25,966 nucleotides of DNA from Microcaldota archaeon (GTDB taxonomy: Archaea; Micrarchaeota; Micrarchaeia; Burarchaeales; JAKAKT01): assembly GCA_026396425.1 (NCBI GenBank), contig JAPLWU010000025.1, positions 1 to 25,966 on the forward strand, read 5' to 3'. Shown piece after piece: positions 7,571 through 14,489 of this stretch (positions within the stretch are counted from its first letter, which is position 1; every line of letters begins with the position of its first letter). The position numbers were made by a program, and so were the translations under genes. The notes below the pieces were generated by a model. That model saw nothing but the letters and a program-made list of their open reading frames with translations, searched no databases and had not been told where the DNA came from.

Positions 7571-7600
7571 GTATATAAATACGATATTGGCTATATAATG
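7571..7600 (+). promoter_or_regulatory. Tandem TATA boxes of the ribosomal-protein operon
   Basis: GTATATAAAT (7571-7580) and CTATATAATG (7591-7600) both resemble strong archaeal TATA boxes. They predict starts near 7601 and 7622, leaving leaders of roughly 110-130 nt before uL3. This is the only clear promoter in front of the operon. Confidence 0.65.
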
Positions 7601-7621
7601 CCACCTCTTTTAAAGTTCGAC

Positions 7622-7733
7622 GGGCGCAAGCCCTCCCCTTGAGAAATGCGAGAGGTCGCAAACAAGCCGGATAGGCGCGTTTTGCTGTGTATACCTCACG
7701 GGGTTCAAAAAACCACGATACGAGTGACCATTT
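7622..7733 (+). promoter_or_regulatory. Structured 5' leader upstream of uL3
   Basis: This stretch encodes no convincing protein. It can form hairpins GGGC-GCAA-GCCC (7622-7633, GNRA-type loop), TGCGA-GAGG-TCGCA (7647-7660) and GCC-GGATA-GGC (7666-7676). The first would be at the very 5' end of the message if transcription starts from the second TATA box. Leaders of ribosomal operons are common sites of feedback binding by a ribosomal protein, but no known binding site is recognised, so that role is inferred. Confidence 0.4.
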
Positions 7734-8705
7734 ATGGGCACTGCCAACCAGCCAAGACACGGCTCGCTGGCCTTCCGTCCGAGAAGGCGGGCCTCGAGCC
7801 AGATGCCACGCGTGACTAGCTGGCCTAAAGTCGGCGAGAAAGTCCCGCTCGGATTTTTGGGCTACAAGGCAGGCATGACCCACCTCGCAATCATCGACGA
7901 CTCGCACAACGTGACCAAGGGCCAGGAAATCATCGTGCCCGTAACCGTCGTCGAAGTCCCGCCGCTCCTGGTCTATGGGCTCCGCGCTTATCTCTCGGAG
8001 AACAATTACAGGTGCTCCTTCTCGGACGCCCTTGTTTCCGACGAGAAAATCCTCAAGCCGCTCAACCTCCCGAAAAACGACGGCTTGAAAAAAATCGAAG
8101 ACAATGTTGATGTAATCTCCGACGTCTCCCTTTTAGTGGCCGTCCAGCCCTCGAAAACAGGAATAGGGAAGAAAAAGGCCGAGCGAACCGAAATTCCGGT
8201 GGGCGGTAAGGACGCGAAGGAGAAGCTCGAATTCTGCAAATCCCTGCTCGGAAAGGAAATAAACTTCAAGGACGTTTTCAAGCCGGGCGAATATCTCGAC
8301 ATAATCGCGGTTACGAAAGGCAAGGGCTGGCAGGGCCCGGTCAAGAGGCTGGGGGTCGCGCTCCAGAGGAGGAAGGCCACCAACAAGCGAAGGCACGTCG
8401 GGACCCTCGGCCCGTGGCATCCCGCATACGTCATGTTCACGACTCCGCAGGCAGGCCAGATGGGCTACCACAAGCGCACCGAGAGGAACAAGCGCGTCTT
8501 CGTGATAGGCGAGAAGCCCGAGGAGATAAACCCCAGGGGCGGCTTCCCGCATTACGGCATCGTGAAGACATCATACGTCCTGCTCAGGGGCTCTGTCGCG
8601 GGCCCGAGGAAGAGGCTCATAAAGATGAGGAAGGCTACGCGCTATTCCGGCGAGGTGCACGAGCCCCAGATAAAGTACGTTTCATTAACCTCCAAACAGG
8701 GATAA
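7734..8705 (+). CDS. rpl3: Large-subunit ribosomal protein uL3
   Basis: The 323-residue product has the archaeal/eukaryotic uL3 opening, HGSLAFRPRRRASSQMPRV, and then GFLGYKAGMTHL. The central part contains VTKGKGWQGPVKRLGV and RRHVGTLGPWHP, the conserved loop that reaches toward the peptidyl-transferase centre. GQMGYHKRTERNKRV near residue 240 is also typical. uL3 binds 23S rRNA early in large-subunit assembly. It is the first gene of the operon and ends 3 nt before uL4. Length is near the archaeal norm. Confidence 0.97.
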   Translation: MGTANQPRHGSLAFRPRRRASSQMPRVTSWPKVGEKVPLGFLGYKAGMTHLAIIDDSHNVTKGQEIIVPVTVVEVPPLLVYGLRAYLSENNYRCSFSDALVSDEKILKPLNLPKNDGLKKIEDNVDVISDVSLLVAVQPSKTGIGKKKAERTEIPVGGKDAKEKLEFCKSLLGKEINFKDVFKPGEYLDIIAVTKGKGWQGPVKRLGVALQRRKATNKRRHVGTLGPWHPAYVMFTTPQAGQMGYHKRTERNKRVFVIGEKPEEINPRGGFPHYGIVKTSYVLLRGSVAGPRKRLIKMRKATRYSGEVHEPQIKYVSLTSKQG

Positions 8706-8708
8706 AAA

Positions 8709-9608
8709 ATGAAAGCAAACGTTTACTCGATTGATGGCGCCGTCCTGCGCGAGACCGAGCTTCCGCAAGTTTTCGAAGAGGACGTGAGGCAGGAGCTAAT
8801 CTCCCGCGCGGTAATCCACGAGCAGTCGCTCAAATACCAGCCCAAGGGCGCTTTCCCGCGCGCAGGGCTCCAGACCACTGCCGAGTACAGGGGAAGGAAG
8901 GAGGACTACCGCTCCATAAAGAACCACGGAATCTCGCGTTTGCCGAGGGAAAAACTGCCCAAGGGCAAGTTCGGAAAGGTGCGCAGGGTTCCGCTCGCCG
9001 TAAGCGGCAGGCGCGCGCACCCACCCGACCCCAACAAGACGCTCATAGAGAAGATGAACAGGAAGGAATACGGGAAGGCGCTCAATTCGGCCATAGCCGC
9101 CTCTGCCGACATTTCGCTCGCGAAGGCGAGGGGCCACGTTGTTGACGGGCTGAAGGCCCTCCCGCTCGTGATTGAAGATAAATTCGAGTCGCTCAAGAGG
9201 ACGAAGGACGTCCTGAAAGTTTTCTCTTCGCTCGGAATTGACCGGGACGTGGAAAAGAGCAGGGAGAACGCGAAAAAGAGGACGGGCGTTCAGGCAAGGA
9301 GGAGGGGTGGAAAGCGAACCCCGAGCTCGGTTCTCGTTGTCGTTTCCGGCGATGTCGACGTCGCGAGGGGAGCGCGGAACATCTGCGGGGTCGACGTTGC
9401 CAAAGCGGACAAGCTGACCGCAAGCCTTCTCGCGCCAGGAACCCACCCCGGCAGGCTCACCCTCTGGACCGAGGCCGCCTTGAAAAAATTGGACGGGAAA
9501 GGCGCGGTCGTTCCGAGAACCAACCCGATGGCGCAGTCCAAACCAAGAAGGGCCAACACCAAACAGAATACTAGACAGATTACAGGAAAGAAGTCCAAAC
9601 AAAAGTGA
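8709..9608 (+). CDS. rpl4: Large-subunit ribosomal protein uL4
   Basis: The 299-residue product begins MKANVYSIDGAVLRETELP and contains the archaeal L4 block YQPKGAFPRAGLQTTAEYRG and SGRRAHPPDP (the long loop lining the exit tunnel), then the globular part ending LTLWTEAALKKLDG. It is longer than typical archaeal uL4 and has a basic tail (about 275-299, SKPRRANTKQNTRQ), which probably contacts rRNA. The stop TGA lies 5 nt before the uL23 ATG. In bacteria uL4 is an autoregulator of this operon; whether that holds here is unknown. Confidence 0.96.
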   Translation: MKANVYSIDGAVLRETELPQVFEEDVRQELISRAVIHEQSLKYQPKGAFPRAGLQTTAEYRGRKEDYRSIKNHGISRLPREKLPKGKFGKVRRVPLAVSGRRAHPPDPNKTLIEKMNRKEYGKALNSAIAASADISLAKARGHVVDGLKALPLVIEDKFESLKRTKDVLKVFSSLGIDRDVEKSRENAKKRTGVQARRRGGKRTPSSVLVVVSGDVDVARGARNICGVDVAKADKLTASLLAPGTHPGRLTLWTEAALKKLDGKGAVVPRTNPMAQSKPRRANTKQNTRQITGKKSKQK

Positions 9609-9613
9609 TTTTG

Positions 9614-9862
9614 ATGGTTCTCAAATATCCCGTTACAACCGAAAAGGCCGTGGGCATGATAGAGCGCCAGAACACGATCGTGTTCGTGGTTGACCCGCGG
9701 GCGACGAAAACCGAGATAAAGACGGAGTTCGAGCGGGTCTTCAGCGTCAAGGTCAAGGCCGTCAACACGCTCATCACGATGAAGGGGGTAAAGAAGGCGT
9801 TCATAAAGCTCGCCGAGGGCTTCTCGGCCGACGAGATAGCCGCCCGGCTCAAGATAACCTAG
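9614..9862 (+). CDS. rpl23: Large-subunit ribosomal protein uL23
   Basis: The 82-residue product MVLKYPVTTEKAVGMIERQ is the standard uL23 fold start. The FAFVDPRATK-type strand appears here as IVFVVDPRATK, followed by VFSVKVKAVNTLIT. uL23 sits at the exit of the peptide tunnel and docks SRP and the translocon. The ATG at 9614 is chosen because GTGATTTT lies just upstream; a GTG at 9605 would overlap the uL4 stop. The stop at 9860-9862 is 3 nt before the dispersed inverted-repeat element. Confidence 0.95.
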   Translation: MVLKYPVTTEKAVGMIERQNTIVFVVDPRATKTEIKTEFERVFSVKVKAVNTLITMKGVKKAFIKLAEGFSADEIAARLKIT

Positions 9863-9865
9863 GTG

Positions 9866-9938
9866 TCACATACTCACGCCCGACTGGGCTGGGATGTGAG
9901 AGCAGGATAAGACCGCGCCGAGGGCGTGGATATGTGGT
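9866..9938 (+). repeat. Dispersed 73-nt inverted-repeat element, copy 2
   Basis: The arms CACATACTCACGCCC (9867-9881) and GGGCGTGGATATGTG (9922-9936) pair except for one mismatch and one G-T wobble, and enclose 40 nt. It is the same element as 699-770 in opposite orientation. It fills nearly the whole uL23-uL2 gap, ending 4 nt before the uL2 ATG, so the message here should fold into a strong hairpin and the element also supplies the region where the uL2 ribosome-binding site would lie. Confidence 0.8.
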
Positions 9939-9942
9939 TTGA

Positions 9943-10686
9943 ATGGGAAAGTTGCTTCTGCAGCAAAGGCGCGGGAAGGGTTCTCCCGCCTACAAATGCC
10001 CTTCGCACAGGTACAAGACCGAACTTTCATACAGGCGGTATGACGAGGCCGAGAGGAGCGCCTCAATCCGCGGGTACGTCGCCGGTTTTGTCGACGACCC
10101 GGCCCGCTCCGCGCTGCTCATGAGCATCGTTTTCGAGAACAGGGAGCGCTCGCTGCTGCTCGCGCCCGAGGGAATGAGGATGGGCGACGAGGTGCAGGCA
10201 GGAGCAAAGGCCGGAATCTCGCTCGGAAGCGTTCTCCCGCTCTCGGTTATCCCCGACGGGATGCCAATATACAACATAGAAAGGGCGCCGGGCGATGGCG
10301 GCACGTTCGTGAGGAGCGCGGGCTCCTCCGGATACGTCGTATCGCACGAAAAGAACGCAGTCCTCATTTCGCTTCCGTCGAAGAGGACCGTCGCGCTCAG
10401 CGGCATGTGCCGCGCCCAGATAGGCGTCGTCGCCGGGGGCGGAAGGCTCGACAGGCCCATGATGAAGGCAGGCAAGATGTTCTACGCCGCAAGGGCGACT
10501 AACAGGAGCTGGCCCAACGTGCGGGGAGTGGCGATGAATGCCGTCAGCCACCCGTACGGAGGAAGCCAGCACCACGCTGGAAAGTCGACGTGCACCTCGC
10601 GCAACGCGCCGCCGGGACGAAAAGTCGGGCACCTGGCCGCCAGGAGCACCGGCAGGCGCAAGGGCAAGCTCAAAATCGGCTCATGA
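9943..10686 (+). CDS. rpl2: Large-subunit ribosomal protein uL2
   Basis: The 247-residue product begins MGKLLLQQRRGKGSPAYKCP, the conserved uL2 N-terminus. The C-terminal part has RGVAMNAVSHPYGGSQHHAGK, the region that carries the conserved histidine near the peptidyl-transferase centre. uL2 is needed for subunit association and catalysis. No GGTGAT-type site is seen before the ATG; the inverted-repeat element lies there instead. The stop overlaps an ATG as ATGA at 10683, the start of a short ORF. Confidence 0.97.
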   Translation: MGKLLLQQRRGKGSPAYKCPSHRYKTELSYRRYDEAERSASIRGYVAGFVDDPARSALLMSIVFENRERSLLLAPEGMRMGDEVQAGAKAGISLGSVLPLSVIPDGMPIYNIERAPGDGGTFVRSAGSSGYVVSHEKNAVLISLPSKRTVALSGMCRAQIGVVAGGGRLDRPMMKAGKMFYAARATNRSWPNVRGVAMNAVSHPYGGSQHHAGKSTCTSRNAPPGRKVGHLAARSTGRRKGKLKIGS

Positions 10687-10787
10687 GCCGTGTTTGGTCA
10701 CAGGTGATATTCATGGCAAAGAAGTTCAACAAACGCAAATGCATCGGCAATGGCGAACGTTCGAGCTCGCTCGAGGACTTCGAGTGA
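10683..10787 (+). CDS. Micro-ORF in the uL2-uS19 gap with a copied uS19 start
   Basis: A 34-codon frame starts at an ATG overlapping the uL2 stop (ATGA) and reads to TGA at 10785. An internal ATG at 10713 (24 codons) has its own GGTGATATTC and begins MAKKFNKRKC. The 26 nt at 10703-10728 are identical to those at 10824-10849, which are the ribosome-binding site and first codons (MAKKF) of uS19. The rest does not resemble uS19. Either this is a non-functional duplicate of the uS19 start, or a translated leader that couples uL2 and uS19. Product existence is uncertain. Confidence 0.4.
   Translation: MSRVWSQVIFMAKKFNKRKCIGNGERSSSLEDFE
10703..10728 (+). repeat. 26-nt direct repeat, upstream copy of the uS19 ribosome-binding site and start
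   Basis: It is identical to 10824-10849, the true uS19 start region, at a distance of 121 nt. It covers GGTGATATTC, the ATG and the next four-plus codons. Confidence 0.9.
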
Positions 10788-10833
10788 TTTGACGGCGATG
10801 ACGGAGAAGTTCGTTGGATGATTGGTGATATTC

Positions 10834-11238
10834 ATGGCAAAGAAGTTCATGTACATGGGAAAGGAGCTCTCCGAGCTCACCGCGCTTTCGCTCGACGAGC
10901 TGAAGCCGTACCTGCCCTCGCGCGCGAGGCGCCTTGTCAGGCGCATGCCGGTCGAGTACAAGAAGTTCGTGGCAAAGGTGAGGAAGCGGATGAAGGCGCT
11001 CGAGCAGGGCAAGGAGCTCAAGCCAATCCGCGCCCATCTGAGGGAGGCCGTCATACTCCCGGAATGGGTCGGCCTCACGTTCGCAATCCACAATGGCAAG
11101 GAATTCAAGAACGTCGTGATAGACGAAAGGATGATAGGGAGGCGCCTCGGCGAGTTCTCCCACACCACCCGAAACGTCGTACACTCGGGCCCGGGAGTCG
11201 GGGCAACGAGGGGCAGCAAGTACATACCGCTCAAGTAG
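10834..11238 (+). CDS. rps19: Small-subunit ribosomal protein uS19
   Basis: The 134-residue product starts MAKKFMYMGKELSELTALSL at an ATG with GGTGAT 4 nt upstream. The central block AHLREAVILPEWVGLTFAIH and the C-terminal GEFSHTTRNVVHSGPGVGAT are diagnostic for archaeal and eukaryotic uS19. It sits in the head of the 30S subunit near the A-site tRNA. The 26-nt start region is duplicated 121 nt upstream. The stop lies 9 nt before the uL22 ATG. Confidence 0.96.
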   Translation: MAKKFMYMGKELSELTALSLDELKPYLPSRARRLVRRMPVEYKKFVAKVRKRMKALEQGKELKPIRAHLREAVILPEWVGLTFAIHNGKEFKNVVIDERMIGRRLGEFSHTTRNVVHSGPGVGATRGSKYIPLK

Positions 11239-11247
11239 GTGTCGCAC

Positions 11248-11925
11248 ATGCCGCACTATGGATACTCGTATGTTGAAAAGAAGGGCGTCAGGTCTGCGCG
11301 CTCGCAGCTCTACGACGTCGACGCGTCATACAAGGACCTCTGCCAGGTGTGCAGCAACGTGCGCGGAATGACGCCGGAAAAGGCGCTCGAGCTCCTGGAC
11401 AAGGTCACGCGCCTCGAGTTCCCCATCATCTACCATTCGCACAGCAAGCACCTCGGCCACAGGCATGAGCTCGGCGGCAAGAAGGGCAGATACCCCAAGA
11501 AGTGCTCCAAGCTGGTAATCAAACTAATCAAGAACGCGCTCGCCAACGCCTCGAACAGGGGGCTCGGAGAAGATTTGGTCATTGCCTGCTGCTCGGCGAA
11601 CAAGCTCAGGACGTACCCGCGCGTCGCATCGAAGGGAAGGTGGGCGAGGGCCAACTACGAGACCGCGCGCATCGAGATGGTGCTCGAGGAGTCGCCCGAA
11701 TCGCGGAAGGAATTCGAGCAGAAGAAGAAAAAGGCCGCCGAGGCAATCGTGAAGGGCGCGAAAAAGGAAGTCAAAAAAGCAGAGGGTGCCGTGAAGAAGG
11801 AAAAAGCCGAACAGGCAGCCGTGAAAGAGGCCGCAAAACAGGAAGCGAAAAAAGAAAAAGCCGAGGGGGCAGCCGCGAAGGATTCTGCTAAAAAACAATC
11901 TGAAACTCAAGCTGAAACGAAGTGA
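11248..11925 (+). CDS. rpl22: Large-subunit ribosomal protein uL22 with low-complexity tail
   Basis: The 225-residue product begins MPHYGYSYVEKKGVRSARSQ, and GGTGTC lies just upstream of this ATG. The core, through HIEMVLEESP-like residues 1-150 (here ARIEMVLEESPESR), includes SKHLGHRHELGGKKGRYPKK and the tunnel-lining beta-hairpin. The final 65 or so residues are Lys/Glu/Ala rich and contain a tandem 18-residue repeat (units at 11797-11850 and 11851-11904). That tail is longer than in typical archaeal uL22 and probably lies disordered on the subunit surface. Confidence 0.95.
   Translation: MPHYGYSYVEKKGVRSARSQLYDVDASYKDLCQVCSNVRGMTPEKALELLDKVTRLEFPIIYHSHSKHLGHRHELGGKKGRYPKKCSKLVIKLIKNALANASNRGLGEDLVIACCSANKLRTYPRVASKGRWARANYETARIEMVLEESPESRKEFEQKKKKAAEAIVKGAKKEVKKAEGAVKKEKAEQAAVKEAAKQEAKKEKAEGAAAKDSAKKQSETQAETK
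11797..11904 (+). repeat. Tandem 54-nt repeat in the uL22 tail
   Basis: Two imperfect 54-nt units each encode an 18-residue KEKAE(Q/G)AA-type segment. This is in-frame expansion of the charged tail and not a separate gene. Confidence 0.6.
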
Positions 11926-11933
11926 GTGGTCGC

Positions 11934-12731
11934 ATGGCGATTGAACGAAAATTCATCGACGATTCGATAAACAGGTACCTCGTCTCCAAGTTCCTGGAAA
12001 AGGAGCTCGACAGGGCGGGCTTCTCGAAAGTCGACATCCAGAGGACCCCGATGGTCACGCGAATCTCGGTCGAGGCCATGAACCCGGGCCGCGTCATCGG
12101 CAGGAAAGGCAAGACGATAAAGGACCTCACCGACGCGATTCACAACTCGTTCAAGCTCGACAATCCGCAAATCAGCGTCGTAGAAGTGCGCGAGCCCAAC
12201 CTCGAGCCGCGCCTCATCGCCAAGCGAATCGTCAAGTTCATAGAGATGGGCAAAAATCTCAGGCGCATGCTCCACATGTCGCTCAAGATGGTCATGGATT
12301 CCGGGGCCCTTGGGGCGGAAATAGTCGCGAGCGGGAAAATCTCCGCGAAAGGCGGAAGGGCGCGCAGGCTCCGCGTTTCAGCCGGCTACCTGCCCAAGGC
12401 GGGCGAGCCAGCGAGATACGTGAGCAAGGCGCACGTGACCGCGTACCCGAAGGCGGGCGCAATCGGCGTCCTCGTCTGCATCGTGCAGCCGGGCACCGTC
12501 TTCCCTGACAAGCAGACGCTCAAGCCGGTCGAACTGCCGAATATCATTGCGGAGGCTGGGCTCGATGAGACGGTCCCGGTCGTCGGAGAGCCGGTAGGCG
12601 GACCGGGCGAGGCCGGGGAAGCCGGCGAGGCAAGGAGGAAAAAATCCGAGAAGGGCGCGCCAAAGCCCAGGAAAAAGGAGGAGAAGCCAAAGGAGAAGGC
12701 CAAGGAACCCGAGGCCAAGGCCGAGGCGTAA
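11934..12731 (+). CDS. rps3: Small-subunit ribosomal protein uS3 with charged tail
   Basis: The 265-residue product MAIERKFIDDSINRYLVSKF has the KH domain RVIGRKGKTIKDLTDAI (about residues 50-66) and then the C-terminal half with SGKISAKGGRARRLR and VLVCIVQPGTVFP. It forms the mRNA entry channel with uS4 and uS5. The ATG at 11934 is 8 nt past the uL22 stop; a GTG at 11922 would overlap that stop and is less likely. The last 45 residues are a Lys/Glu/Pro-rich tail. Confidence 0.96.
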   Translation: MAIERKFIDDSINRYLVSKFLEKELDRAGFSKVDIQRTPMVTRISVEAMNPGRVIGRKGKTIKDLTDAIHNSFKLDNPQISVVEVREPNLEPRLIAKRIVKFIEMGKNLRRMLHMSLKMVMDSGALGAEIVASGKISAKGGRARRLRVSAGYLPKAGEPARYVSKAHVTAYPKAGAIGVLVCIVQPGTVFPDKQTLKPVELPNIIAEAGLDETVPVVGEPVGGPGEAGEAGEARRKKSEKGAPKPRKKEEKPKEKAKEPEAKAEA

Positions 12732-12749
12732 AAATAACCGGTGTTTGTG

Positions 12750-13037
12750 ATGGCCATATTAAGAAAAAATGAAATGCGCGAACTCGACGAGAAGGCGCTC
12801 GCAGCGAAGCTCGACGGGCTGAGGACGGAACTCGGCTCCGAGATGGGCTCCGTGGCATCGGGCGGAAAGGCCACCAACGCGGGCAGAATCCGCGAGATGA
12901 GGAGGACAATCGCGCGCATACTCACGCTCCAGAACATGAAGAAGAGGACCGGGGCGAAAGCTCCGGCAGTCGTGAAGGCAAAAGTAAGCAAACCAAAAGA
13001 AGAAAACAAACCAAAAGAAGAAACGGAGGCGGTTTAG
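12750..13037 (+). CDS. rpl29: Large-subunit ribosomal protein uL29 with charged tail
   Basis: The 95-residue product MAILRKNEMRELDEKALAAKL is the two-helix uL29 fold; TNAGRIREMRRTIARILTL is the conserved second helix. It binds near the tunnel exit beside uL23. The usual archaeal length is about 65-75 residues, and the excess is a Lys/Glu tail with a short repeat (KPKEENKPKEE). The ATG at 12750 follows GGTGTTTGTG; an upstream GTG at 12741 is possible but less likely. Confidence 0.93.
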   Translation: MAILRKNEMRELDEKALAAKLDGLRTELGSEMGSVASGGKATNAGRIREMRRTIARILTLQNMKKRTGAKAPAVVKAKVSKPKEENKPKEETEAV

Positions 13038-13041
13038 GACA

Positions 13042-13347
13042 ATGCCGGTCATATGCCCGAAATGTGGGTTGCCCAAGGATATCTGCGCGTGTGAGGCCTT
13101 GCAAAAGGAGGACGTGCAGAGGATAAGCATATACACGAAGGCAAAAAAATTCGGGAAATTGATTACCTTCGTGGATGGCATCGAGAGCGAGCACATAGAG
13201 AAGACGGCCAAGGAGCTCAAGCACAAGCTCGCCTGCGGCGGGACCTTCAAGGACGGCCACATCGAGCTGCAGGGGGACCACAAGTTCAAGGTCAAGAACC
13301 ACCTCGTCTCGCTCGGATATCCCGCCGAGAACATAACAGTGCGCTGA
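13042..13347 (+). CDS. Translation initiation factor aIF1 (SUI1 family)
   Basis: The 101-residue product carries an N-terminal zinc-ribbon-like CPKCGLPKDICAC and then the SUI1 core with KKFGKLITFVDGIE, LKHKLACGGTFKDGHIELQG and VKNHLVSLGYPAENI. aIF1 binds the 30S P-site region and checks start-codon choice. Location between uL29 and Rpp29 is standard in archaeal operons. The start is 4 nt after the uL29 stop. Confidence 0.95.
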   Translation: MPVICPKCGLPKDICACEALQKEDVQRISIYTKAKKFGKLITFVDGIESEHIEKTAKELKHKLACGGTFKDGHIELQGDHKFKVKNHLVSLGYPAENITVR

Positions 13348-13368
13348 TGCGCCGGAAAAGGTGAGAAT

Positions 13369-13653
13369 TTGCGGACAGCACGCAACCTGCCCGCCCACGA
13401 GCTCATCGGGCTCGAGGCCGAGGTTGTAAGGAGTTCCTGCTCGAATCTCATGGGCAAAAGCGGCAAAGTCGTAGACGAAACGAAGAACACGCTCGTGTTC
13501 GGGAAGGGCAATCGGCAGTTCACGATTCCGAAAAAATCCGCCATGTTCCGGTTCGTTCTCCCCTCGGGGGAAACGTGCCTCGTGAAGGGCGATGAAATCA
13601 TGTATGCGCCCGAGGAAAGAACCAAACGGCTCGCGCAAAAATTGAGAATTTGA
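13369..13653 (+). CDS. rnp1: RNase P protein component Rpp29 (Pop4 family)
   Basis: The 94-residue product has the Rpp29 core: LPAHELIGLEAEVVRSS, NLMGKSGKVVDETKNTLVF and RQFTIPKKSAMFRFVLPSG. It is a subunit of the tRNA 5'-end processing enzyme RNase P, forming an Sm-like barrel. The best start is TTG at 13369, because GGTGAG lies 3 nt upstream and no ATG fits. The gene stands between aIF1 and uS17, as in other archaea. Confidence 0.93.
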   Translation: MRTARNLPAHELIGLEAEVVRSSCSNLMGKSGKVVDETKNTLVFGKGNRQFTIPKKSAMFRFVLPSGETCLVKGDEIMYAPEERTKRLAQKLRI

Positions 13654-13707
13654 AGAAAAAACAAATGCGAAAAAAGTTTGTAGTTTGTGATTATTGAAGG
13701 TGTCGCC

Positions 13708-14019
13708 ATGAAATGCGAAGACAAGAAGTGTTTCGTCCACGGGGATGTCAAGGTCCGCGGCTTCTCGGTAGACGGAGTCGTGGTCAGCGACAAGGGCAAG
13801 CACACCGTGATAGTCGAGCGCGCCCTCACGCAATACGTTCCGAAATACGAGAGATACGCGCGCAGAAATTCGAGCATCCCGGCCCACAACCCGGAATGCA
13901 TCGGAGCAAAAGTCGGCGACACGGTGCGCATCTCCGAGTGCAGGAAACTGAGCAGGACAAAGGCCTGGACGGTTGTTCAAATCCTCCAGAAGGCCGAGGC
14001 GGCAAAGGTGAAAAAATGA
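13708..14019 (+). CDS. rps17: Small-subunit ribosomal protein uS17
   Basis: The 103-residue product MKCEDKKCFVHGDVKVRGF matches archaeal uS17, whose opening has the C-x-C-x-HG arrangement, and then DGVVVSDKGKHTVIVERALTQYVPKYERYARR. It is a 16S rRNA-binding OB-fold protein. GGTGTC lies upstream of the ATG at 13708, which is why the GTG at 13687 is not used. The stop TGA overlaps an ATG of a short ORF (ATGA at 14016). Confidence 0.95.
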   Translation: MKCEDKKCFVHGDVKVRGFSVDGVVVSDKGKHTVIVERALTQYVPKYERYARRNSSIPAHNPECIGAKVGDTVRISECRKLSRTKAWTVVQILQKAEAAKVKK

Positions 14020-14086
14020 AATACGACGAAATGCTCGCGCCATCGGCATGTGGTGAAGGAGTCCGAACGAGGGTGAAAAAATGAAA
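14007..14086 (+). repeat. Duplicated 15-nt start context between uS17 and uL14
   Basis: GGTGAAAAAATGAAA occurs at 14007-14021 (over the uS17 stop) and at 14072-14086 (uL14 start). The two copies mark the ends of the micro-ORF. Confidence 0.75.
14016..14084 (+). CDS. Micro-ORF coupling uS17 and uL14
   Basis: A 22-codon frame (starting MKYDEMLAPS) begins inside the uS17 stop as ATGA and ends inside the uL14 start as ATGA. The context GGTGAAAAAATGAAA at 14007-14021 is repeated at 14072-14086, in front of uL14. So the uL14 start signal is duplicated 65 nt upstream and the space between is a closed, coupled frame. The peptide matches nothing known; translation is possible but unproven. Confidence 0.4.
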   Translation: MKYDEMLAPSACGEGVRTRVKK

Positions 14087-14479
14087 GGCCTCCCATCGAG
14101 AGTCACGCGCGGCCTCACAGTCGGCTCGAGGCTCGTCTGCGACGACAACAGCGGCGCCAAGATTGTTGCGATAATCGGAGTCATAGGAACGAAGGGAAGG
14201 CACGGCAGCGTTCCCAGCGCCGGAGTCGGCGATACCGTAATCGTTTCAGTGAAGAAAGGGACCCCGCAGATGAGGAAGAAGATAGAGCGCGGGGTCATCG
14301 TGCGCCAGAGGAGGGAGTTCAGGCGCCCCACGGGATACAGGATAATGTTCGAGGACAATGCCCTCGTGCTCATAGACGACAAGGGCCTCCCGAAGGGGAC
14401 CGAGATAAAGGGCGCCATATGCCGCGAGGTGGCAGAGAGGTTCCCGAAGGTCGCGGCAATAGCAGCCGCAGTCGTTTGA
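14081..14479 (+). CDS. rpl14: Large-subunit ribosomal protein uL14
   Basis: The 132-residue product has the uL14 core: GSRLVCDDNSGAKIVAIIGV, VGDTVIVSVKKGTP, VIVRQRREFRRPTGYRIMFEDNALVLIDDKG and GAICREVAERFPKVAAIA. It sits at the intersubunit face near uL19-type proteins. Length matches the family. The start overlaps the stop of the micro-ORF at 14016. Confidence 0.97.
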   Translation: MKGLPSRVTRGLTVGSRLVCDDNSGAKIVAIIGVIGTKGRHGSVPSAGVGDTVIVSVKKGTPQMRKKIERGVIVRQRREFRRPTGYRIMFEDNALVLIDDKGLPKGTEIKGAICREVAERFPKVAAIAAAVV

Positions 14480-14489
14480 GTTGATTCTC

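Noticed and set aside
12922..14418. Long minus-strand open frame (about 498 codons) opposite uL29, aIF1, Rpp29, uS17 and uL14
   Set aside because: It spans five firmly identified plus-strand genes and results from high GC at third codon positions; no ribosome-binding site or domain supports it.
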